From NCBI GenBank assembly GCA_017998735.1, contig JAGOCN010000161.1:1-5105 (forward strand): 5,105 nt of DNA, in the 5' to 3' direction. This document shows, piece by piece, positions 1 to 5,105 of the stretch; the first letter of the stretch is position 1; every line of letters starts with the position of its first letter. Source of the stretch: Giesbergeria sp. (GTDB taxonomy: Bacteria > Pseudomonadota > Gammaproteobacteria > Burkholderiales > Burkholderiaceae_C). The translations under genes and the position numbers were made by a program. The notes beneath the pieces are model-generated. The model saw only the letters and a list, made by a program, of their open reading frames with translations. It had not been told where the DNA came from and ran no database searches.

Positions 1-634
1 TTTCGGCGCCGGGTTTGCGCACCGACACGTTGGCGTCGCAGCGGAACGACCCTTCCTGCATGTTGCCGTCGCAGATGCCGATCCAGGTCACCAGCTTGTG
101 CAGCTCCCTGGCGTAGGCCACGGCTTCTTCACTGGAGCGCATATCAGGCTCGGTGACGATTTCCAAGAGCGGCGTGCCGGCGCGGTTCAGGTCGATGCCC
201 GACTGGCCGATGAAGTCCTCGTGCAGCGACTTGCCAGCGTCCTCTTCCAGGTGCGCACGCACCAGCCGCACGGTTTTCTTTTCCTCGCCCAGCAAAAACG
301 ACAGCTCGCCCCCTTGCACCACCGGAATTTCAAACTGGCTGATCTGGTAGCCCTTGGGAAGGTCGGGGTAGAAGTAGTTCTTGCGGGCAAAAATGCTCAC
401 CGGGGCAATGGTCGAGCCCAGGGCCAGTCCCAGTTTAATGGCGCAGGTGACCGCTTCGCGGTTCATCACCGGCAGCGTGCCGGGCAGCGCCAGGTCCACT
501 GCGCAGGCCTGTGTGTTCGGCTCGGCGCCAAAGGCGGTGGACGCGCGGCTGAAAATCTTGCTCTTTGTCGCCAGCTGGGTGTGGGTTTCAAAGCCGATGA
601 CGACCTCGTAACCGTGGATGAGTTTGGCGGCCAT
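1..634 (-). CDS. gatB: Aspartyl/glutamyl-tRNA(Asn/Gln) amidotransferase subunit B, N-terminal 211 residues (cut by window edge)
   Basis: GatB activates the misacylated Glu-tRNA(Gln) or Asp-tRNA(Asn) with ATP and transfers to it the ammonia released by GatA, giving correctly charged tRNA in the cytoplasm. I translated the frame by hand from the ATG at 634-632; it stays open to base 1, so about 45 % of a usual ~480-residue GatB is present and the C-terminal tRNA-binding helical and YqeY-like parts lie outside. Family motifs in order: GFETHTQL (14-21), [19 protein letters not shown] (82-100), HLEEDAGKS (128-136), [18 protein letters not shown] (148-165), and [13 protein letters not shown] (194-206). 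E16, H18 and the glutamates of HLEED and LLEIV match the metal/phosphotransfer site described for S. aureus GatB (family knowledge). The start lies two bases after the gatA stop, with a strong Shine-Dalgarno inside the end of gatA. No frameshift is seen. Whether the physiological substrate is tRNA-Gln, tRNA-Asn or both cannot be read from this fragment. Confidence 0.97.
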   Translation of the reverse strand, partial: MAAKLIHGYEVVIGFETHTQLATKSKIFSRASTAFGAEPNTQACAVDLALPGTLPVMNREAVTCAIKLGLALGSTIAPVSIFARKNYFYPDLPKGYQISQFEIPVVQGGELSFLLGEEKKTVRLVRAHLEEDAGKSLHEDFIGQSGIDLNRAGTPLLEIVTEPDMRSSEEAVAYARELHKLVTWIGICDGNMQEGSFRCDANVSVRKPGAE

Positions 635-636
635 GG

Positions 637-2136
637 TCAGAAGCCCTCCGGCGGGCGCAGGTGAAAGTCGGTAGCCTGCTGAAAGCGGTGTGCGGCGTTC
701 AAGAGGCGCGCTTCGGCAAAGTAGTTGCCGATCAGCTGCAGGCCGACCGGCATGTGGTTGGCGCCTAAACCGGCGGGAATGCTCATGCCCGGCAGGCCGG
801 CCAGCGACGCCGGCAGCGTGTAGATGTCGGCCAGGTAGTCGGCCAGCGGGTCGTTGCCGTGCGCGCCCAGCTGCCAGGCCACTGTGGGGGCGACCGGGCC
901 GGCAATCAGGTCGCAGTGCTGGAAGGCGCGCTGAAAGTCGTCGGAAATCATGCGGCGGATCTTTTGCGCCTGCAGGTAGTAGGCGTCGTAGTAGCCATGC
1001 GAGAGCACATAGGCGCCGGTCATGATGCGGCGCTTGACCTCGTCGCCAAAGCCTTCGGCGCGGGTCTTTTTGTACATGTCTTCCAAGTCGGTGAAGTCCT
1101 TGGCGCGGTGGCCGAACTTCACGCCGTCAAAGCGGCTCAGGTTGGAGCTGGCCTCGGCCGGGGCAATGATGTAGTAGACCGGGATGGACAGTTCGGTGCG
1201 CGGCAGGCTGATCGGCACCAGCTTGGCGCCGAGTTTTTCGTATTCGCGCAGCGCGGCGTCCACCGCAGAGCGCACATCGGGCGCCAGGCCATCGCCAAAA
1301 AACTCTTCCGGGATGCCGATGCGCAGGCCGTCCAGGTTGGCGTTCAGCGTGCGGCCAAAGTTTTCAGCCGGCACGTCCAGCGAAGTGGAATCGCGGTCGG
1401 GGTCGGGGCCGCACATGCAGGACAGCAGCAAGGCGCAGTCTTCGGCACTGCGCGCCATCGGGCCGGCCTGGTCCAGGCTGGAGGCGTACGCCACCATGCC
1501 GTAGCGCGATGCCCGGCCATAGGTGGGCTTGATGCCGGTGATGCCGCAAAAGCTGGCCGGCTGGCGGATCGAGCCGCCGGTGTCGGTGCCGGTGGCGGCC
1601 GGCACCAGCCGCGCAGCCACGGCCACCGCGCTGCCGCCGGACGAGCCGCCCGGAATGCGCGTGGTGTCCCAGGGGTTGCGCACCGGTGCGGGGGCGTCAA
1701 AACCGACCGGGGCGACGGCGGAGTTTTCGTTCGCCGAACCCATGGCGAACTCGTCGCAGTTGAGCTTGCCCAGCGTGACCGCGCCGGCCTCTGCCAGTTT
1801 GGTGACCACGGTCGCGTCAAACGGCGAGCGGTAGCCCGCCAGCATGCGCGAGCCGGCGGTGGTGGGAAAGTCGCGGGTGGCAAAAACGTCCTTGTGCGCC
1901 AGCGGCACACCTTCCAGCGCGCCGCCGGTGCCGGCGGCCAGGCGTTCGTCGGACGCCCGCGCCTGCGCCAGCGTGGCGTTTTCGTTCAGCGCCACAAAGG
2001 CGCCCAGGGGCAGCAGGCTGCGCACGCGCGCCAGGTGGTGCCGGGCCACTTCGGTGGCACTGACCTGGCGCTGGCGCAGGGCGCTGGCCAGTGCTGCCAC
2101 ACCCAGGTGGTGCAGGGGGGTAGAGGAAAGCGTCAT
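637..2136 (-). CDS. gatA: Aspartyl/glutamyl-tRNA(Asn/Gln) amidotransferase subunit A (glutaminase)
   Basis: GatA is the amidase-signature subunit that hydrolyses glutamine (or asparagine) and passes ammonia through a channel to GatB. The product has 499 residues, near the usual ~485. The Ser-cisSer-Lys triad is visible: K82 in AHKD, S165 in [10 protein letters not shown] (161-170), and the likely nucleophile S189 in [10 protein letters not shown] (184-193). The 24-residue spacing from S165 to S189 equals that of S. aureus GatA (S154 to S178). [20 protein letters not shown] (201-220) and [10 protein letters not shown] (221-230) continue the amidase core; [16 protein letters not shown] (441-456) and PVGLQLIG (463-470) close it. 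The frame stays open upstream into gatC, but the ATG at 2136 is used: the N-terminus then fits the family, and no ATG, GTG or TTG occurs in frame between it and the gatC stop. There is no recognisable Shine-Dalgarno (CTTCATTTCCGC before ATG). It lies 73 bp after gatC and 2 bp before gatB. A large rightward open frame on the opposite strand (859-2220) is a GC-rich shadow. Confidence 0.98.
   Translation of the reverse strand: MTLSSTPLHHLGVAALASALRQRQVSATEVARHHLARVRSLLPLGAFVALNENATLAQARASDERLAAGTGGALEGVPLAHKDVFATRDFPTTAGSRMLAGYRSPFDATVVTKLAEAGAVTLGKLNCDEFAMGSANENSAVAPVGFDAPAPVRNPWDTTRIPGGSSGGSAVAVAARLVPAATGTDTGGSIRQPASFCGITGIKPTYGRASRYGMVAYASSLDQAGPMARSAEDCALLLSCMCGPDPDRDSTSLDVPAENFGRTLNANLDGLRIGIPEEFFGDGLAPDVRSAVDAALREYEKLGAKLVPISLPRTELSIPVYYIIAPAEASSNLSRFDGVKFGHRAKDFTDLEDMYKKTRAEGFGDEVKRRIMTGAYVLSHGYYDAYYLQAQKIRRMISDDFQRAFQHCDLIAGPVAPTVAWQLGAHGNDPLADYLADIYTLPASLAGLPGMSIPAGLGANHMPVGLQLIGNYFAEARLLNAAHRFQQATDFHLRPPEGF
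644..649 (-). promoter_or_regulatory. Shine-Dalgarno of gatB inside the end of gatA
   Basis: On the minus strand GGAGGG ends nine bases before the gatB ATG and lies within the last codons of gatA (Pro-Glu-Gly). With the two-base gap between the gatA stop and the gatB start, this suggests the two large subunits are made by coupled translation. It also supports the chosen gatB start. Confidence 0.75.
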
Positions 2137-2156
2137 GCGGAAATGAAGAAGGAAAA

Positions 2157-2176
2157 CAGGAACGGGCAGGAACGGG
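2157..2176. repeat. Perfect tandem duplication of a 10-mer in the gatC-gatA spacer
   Basis: CAGGAACGGG occurs twice head to tail (2157-2166 and 2167-2176, plus-strand reading). It lies 21 bp upstream of the gatA start, inside the 73-bp spacer 2137-2209. The minus-strand transcript therefore carries CCCGUUCCUG twice just ahead of the ribosome-binding region. It may be a slippage duplication without function. Confidence 0.8.
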
Positions 2177-2191
2177 CGGGCGGCCCGGGAA

Positions 2192-2205
2192 CCGGCAGGC
2201 GCCGG
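2192..2205 (-). other. Short GC hairpin just after gatC
   Basis: CCGGC and GCCGG flank a four-base loop, starting four bases beyond the gatC stop codon. No U-run follows it in the leftward transcript, so it is not a typical intrinsic terminator. It could at most tune mRNA stability or gatA translation. Such short GC inverted repeats are common by chance in this composition. Confidence 0.3.
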
Positions 2206-2209
2206 ATGC

Positions 2210-2509
2210 TTACTCGATGACCCTGGGCACCAGAAACAGGCCACGCTCGACGGCCGGGGCGCTGTGCTGGTTGGCTTCGCGCTGGTCGGGCTCGCTGGCC
2301 ACGTCGTCCCGCAGGCGCAGCGCAATGTCGGCAATGGTCTGCACCGGGTGGGCCAGCGGCTGGACGCCGGTGGTGTCGACAGCGCGCATCTGTTCGACCG
2401 TGGCAAAGAAGCCGTTGAGCTGGTCCAGCATGCGCGGGCGCTCAGAGTCGCTCAGCTGCAGGCGGGCCAGGTGGGCAATGCGGTCGATGTCCTGAAGGGT
2501 CAATGCCAT
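2210..2509 (-). CDS. gatC: Aspartyl/glutamyl-tRNA(Asn/Gln) amidotransferase subunit C
   Basis: GatC is the small subunit that wraps around the GatA-GatB interface and stabilises the heterotrimer; it has no catalytic site of its own. The 99 residues equal the usual length. The N-terminal helix [20 protein letters not shown] (1-20), PLAHPVQ (51-57), [13 protein letters not shown] (66-78) and the closing [16 protein letters not shown] (84-99) are family hallmarks. The ATG at 2509 fits the conserved N-terminus; an in-frame GTG at 2557 would add 16 residues that do not look like the family, so it was not chosen. No Shine-Dalgarno is visible before the ATG (GCTTTTCCATC). gatC is the first gene of the leftward gatCAB operon and faces mreB across the divergent intergenic region. 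It ends in TAA, 73 bp before gatA. Confidence 0.96.
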   Translation of the reverse strand: MALTLQDIDRIAHLARLQLSDSERPRMLDQLNGFFATVEQMRAVDTTGVQPLAHPVQTIADIALRLRDDVASEPDQREANQHSAPAVERGLFLVPRVIE

Positions 2510-2571
2510 GGATGGAAAAGCGGGTGCAAAACAGAATGTAAAGCTGTGACCTGGCACAAGGCCGGTAAAAG

Positions 2572-2580
2572 TTATTCACA
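2572..2580 (+). promoter_or_regulatory. DnaA-box-like 9-mer TTATTCACA
   Basis: TTATTCACA is an exact match to the enterobacterial DnaA box consensus TTWTNCACA. It is a single copy, lying between the gatC start and the -10-like TATTAT. The window shows no cluster of boxes and no origin genes, so this is not an origin; at most it would be a DnaA regulatory site. A chance match remains possible. Confidence 0.35.
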
Positions 2581-2590
2581 GGGGATGCGT

Positions 2591-2596
2591 TATTAT
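2591..2596 (+). promoter_or_regulatory. -10-like hexamer, possible mreB promoter element
   Basis: TATTAT matches five of six bases of the sigma-70 -10 consensus and lies 118 bp upstream of the mreB ATG. The opposite strand offers GATAAT (2597-2592), also five of six, facing gatC. The expected -35 positions hold no TTGACA-like sequence on either strand, so both readings are weak. Confidence 0.25.
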
Positions 2597-2620
2597 CCCG
2601 CCTTTGCCGCAATAGCCTCG

Positions 2621-2635
2621 AAACAGCCGCTGTTT
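2621..2635. promoter_or_regulatory. Perfect palindrome AAACAGC-C-GCTGTTT, possible operator
   Basis: Seven-base arms (2621-2627 and 2629-2635) are exact reverse complements around a single central base. The short symmetric form suits a dimeric DNA-binding protein better than an RNA hairpin, since the loop would be too tight. It sits 79 bp before mreB and 111 bp before gatC. No regulator can be named from the sequence. Confidence 0.35.
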
Positions 2636-2703
2636 GTGCGAAAAAGTTCCCATTTTGACCCAAACCCCGGCGATGACAGGCCCCAGCGCGTGCCGTGCCC
2701 GAT

Positions 2704-3758
<1,055 letters not shown>

Positions 3759-3946
3759 CACCCGCAAAGGGCCTGGCGCACTCCCGGCCCGGCGCATGCA
3801 CGCGGCACCCCTCTGGCATGGCCTGTCTTTTTCCTGTGTCCACGGCAGCATCCGTGCCCATGCCCGTGATTGCACCCGCACCTTCACATGTACCTGCACC
3901 GGCCCTGCCGCTGCAGGTTGCCTGCTGAGCCTTTGGCTGCGCCGCC
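3759..3946 (+). other. mreB-mreC intergenic spacer with a small hairpin
   Basis: These 188 bp separate two genes expected to be co-transcribed. Near the mreC end, CCTGC (3904-3908) and GCAGG (3913-3917) pair around a four-base loop, extended by GGC (3901-3903) and GCC (3920-3922) past a two-base bulge. No U-run follows, so it is not a clear terminator. I see no convincing promoter and no recognisable small protein. A frame starting at ATG 3796 stays open through mreC to the window end but encodes nothing familiar and is treated as a GC artefact. Confidence 0.5.
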
Positions 3947-5104
3947 ATGAGCCTGGAGACGCTGGACCGCCGCACCCCGTCGTTTGTGCGCACCGGCCCG
4001 TCGGCGCTGGCGCAGGCGGTGCTCTACAGCACCCTGGCGCTGTTCCTGATGGTGTCGGACGCGCGTTTCCAGTTCACCGAGCCGCTGCGCCAGGGCCTGG
4101 CCACCGCGCTGTACCCGCTGCAATGGCTGATGCTGCAGCCGGTGGCGGTGGTGAACGAGAGCAGCCGCTATTTTCAGGAACTGCACAGCGCGCAGCAGGA
4201 AACCGACACCGCCCGCCGGTCGATGGTGCAGCTGGCGCAGCGCGCCAGCCAGGCCGAGCAGCTGCTGGAAGAAAACGCGCGCCTGCGCGGTCTGCTGGAC
4301 CTGCGTGCGCGGCTGGAAACCCCGTCGCAGGCGGCGCAGATCCTCTACAACACCGCCGACCCCTACACGCGCCGCGTGGTGATCGACCAGGGCCGCTTGA
4401 ATGGCATCGTGGTCGGCTCGCCGGTGATGGACGAGGCCGGCGTGCTGGGCCAGGTGACGCGCGTGCAGCCCTACCAGAGCGAGGTGACGCTGCTGACCGA
4501 CCGCGACCAGGCGATTCCGGTGCTGAGCCTGCGCGCCGGCACGCGCGGCGTGGCCTACGGCGACCCGGTGGCCAACCACGGCGGCGGCATGGAGCTGCGC
4601 TTCATGCCGGCCAGCGCCGACCTGGCCGAGGGCGACCTGCTGACCACCAGCGGTCTGGACGGCGTCTACCCGCCCGGCCTGCCGGTGGCGCGCGTGCTGC
4701 ATGTGGAGCGGCGCACCGATTCGGCCTTTGCCCGCATCTACTGCAAGCCGCTGGCGCAGATGGAGCGCGCCCGCCATGTGCTGGTGCTCAGGCCGGTGGC
4801 CGAGCCGCCCCCCGGTGCGGAACTGGAAGCAGAAACAGCAGCAGCAGAAACACAGGCAGAAGCCGAAACCGCAGCCCCGACCAGGCCAGCGGCCGGCACC
4901 GGGCCGGCCGCCCGTGCGCGGTCAAGGGCGGCTGCCCAGGAGCCAACCCTAACCCCAACGCCAGCGCCTGCACCCGCAGGAACAGCGGCAACGCCAGCAG
5001 GCAGAAAAGCACCGCAGCCGGCAGCCCCTGTCGCACCGGCGGCTGCCGCAGCGCCTGCCGTGCCCGCATCCCCGGCCGCAGCACCTGCAGGGCGCACGCG
5101 GTGA
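3947..5104 (+). CDS. mreC: Rod shape-determining protein MreC
   Basis: MreC is an inner-membrane protein whose periplasmic part links the MreB cytoskeleton to PBP2 and the elongation machinery. The product has 385 residues. A short cytoplasmic N-terminus is followed by one membrane segment (about 21-38, LAQAVLYSTLALFLMVSD), a coiled coil (about 76-118, with LAQRASQAEQLLEENARLRG), and the paired beta domains (about 125-283) with DPYTRRVVIDQG (138-149), VMDEAGVLGQVTRV (160-173), TDRDQAIPV (184-192) and GDLLTTSGLDGVYPPGLPV (229-247). Residues 285-385 form an Ala/Pro/Thr-rich tail without predicted fold, presumably periplasmic, with codon use unlike the rest. The start is fixed by sequence: an in-frame TGA at 3926-3928 lies seven codons upstream with no other start between. 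No Shine-Dalgarno is seen. The TGA at 5102-5104 overlaps a GTG at 5101 that could start mreD, but only five bases of that gene would be in the window. Confidence 0.97.
   Translation: MSLETLDRRTPSFVRTGPSALAQAVLYSTLALFLMVSDARFQFTEPLRQGLATALYPLQWLMLQPVAVVNESSRYFQELHSAQQETDTARRSMVQLAQRASQAEQLLEENARLRGLLDLRARLETPSQAAQILYNTADPYTRRVVIDQGRLNGIVVGSPVMDEAGVLGQVTRVQPYQSEVTLLTDRDQAIPVLSLRAGTRGVAYGDPVANHGGGMELRFMPASADLAEGDLLTTSGLDGVYPPGLPVARVLHVERRTDSAFARIYCKPLAQMERARHVLVLRPVAEPPPGAELEAETAAAETQAEAETAAPTRPAAGTGPAARARSRAAAQEPTLTPTPAPAPAGTAATPAGRKAPQPAAPVAPAAAAAPAVPASPAAAPAGRTR
4814..5101 (+). other. Low-complexity Ala/Pro/Thr tail of mreC with shifted codon use
   Basis: From residue 290 onward the frame contains 18 GCA alanine codons, five CCA and several CCT proline codons, three ACA, and AGA, CTA, TCA and GGA. 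Residues 1-290 contain no GCA, CCA, CCT or ACA codon at all. By hand count, G/C at third positions falls from about 93 % to about half. The change starts right after a run of six C (4808-4813). GCA/CAG triplet runs around 4831-4846 suggest growth by slippage. Confidence 0.85.
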
Positions 5105-5105
5105 C

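Noticed and set aside
859..2220. Rightward open frame of 453 codons opposite gatA
   Set aside because: It lies antisense to a complete gatA with intact catalytic motifs. Its product is a His/Gly/Gln/Arg-rich string with no family motif, as expected from reading a GC-rich gene backwards.
2137..2406. N-terminal extension of GatA (frame open back to 2406)
   Set aside because: The extension would run through gatC and adds no family-like sequence; no ATG, GTG or TTG lies between the gatC stop and 2136.
2510..2557. GTG start for gatC at 2557
   Set aside because: It adds 16 residues not typical of GatC and has no Shine-Dalgarno; the ATG at 2509 gives the usual 99-residue protein.
2545..2558. CRP-like TGTGA/CACA symmetry upstream of gatC
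   Set aside because: The half-sites are four bases apart instead of six and only four bases pair, so it does not fit a CRP site.
2550..2566. Sigma-54-like TGGCAC
   Set aside because: The required GC-containing -12 element (TTGC) is missing at the right distance.
3884..4777. Leftward open frame of 297 codons opposite mreC
   Set aside because: The Gln/His/Arg-rich product mirrors the mreC codons; nothing suggests a gene.
4788..5084. Leftward 98-residue frame with two hydrophobic Leu-rich stretches opposite the mreC tail
   Set aside because: The leucines come from CAG triplets read as CTG on the other strand. It sits antisense to mreC, has no visible ribosome site, and does not resemble MreD.
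3796..5105. Rightward frame from ATG 3796, open through mreC to the window end (over 430 codons)
   Set aside because: It overlaps all of mreC in another frame. It stays open because T is rare at the mreC third positions, and its Ala/Gly/Arg-rich product is not recognisable.

Overview
The window reads as ordinary chromosomal DNA of a high-GC betaproteobacterium. The order Burkholderiales is likely and the family Comamonadaceae plausible. This rests on protein wording (GatB with GFETHTQL, MreB opening [22 protein letters not shown]), on about 93 % G/C at third codon positions in most of mreC, and on a gat operon lying back to back with an mre operon. No database search was possible, so the genus is not assigned.

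Layout. On the minus strand, gatC (2210-2509), gatA (637-2136) and the first 211 codons of gatB (1-634, running off the window) form an operon transcribed leftward. It encodes the three subunits of the tRNA-dependent amidotransferase. A 205-bp divergent intergenic region (2510-2714) separates it from mreB (2715-3758) and mreC (3947-5104), which are transcribed rightward and encode the actin-like scaffold and a membrane-anchored periplasmic partner of the cell-elongation machinery. mreC stops one base before the window ends. mreD is the expected next gene, but only a possible GTG overlapping the mreC stop is visible.

How the genes work together. GatA releases ammonia from glutamine (or asparagine). 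GatB phosphorylates the misacylated tRNA and receives the ammonia. GatC is the small subunit that holds GatA and GatB together. MreB filaments under the membrane and MreC, anchored in the membrane, organise lateral wall synthesis with MreD, RodZ, RodA and PBP2. The two operons share only their divergent control region.

No new system, mobile element, CRISPR array, tRNA or rRNA is visible. The points worth a second look are small. The last ~95 codons of mreC use codons that the first 290 avoid completely. The divergent intergenic region holds a perfect 15-bp palindrome and a consensus DnaA box. The mreB-mreC gap is long, with a hairpin and no Shine-Dalgarno for mreC.
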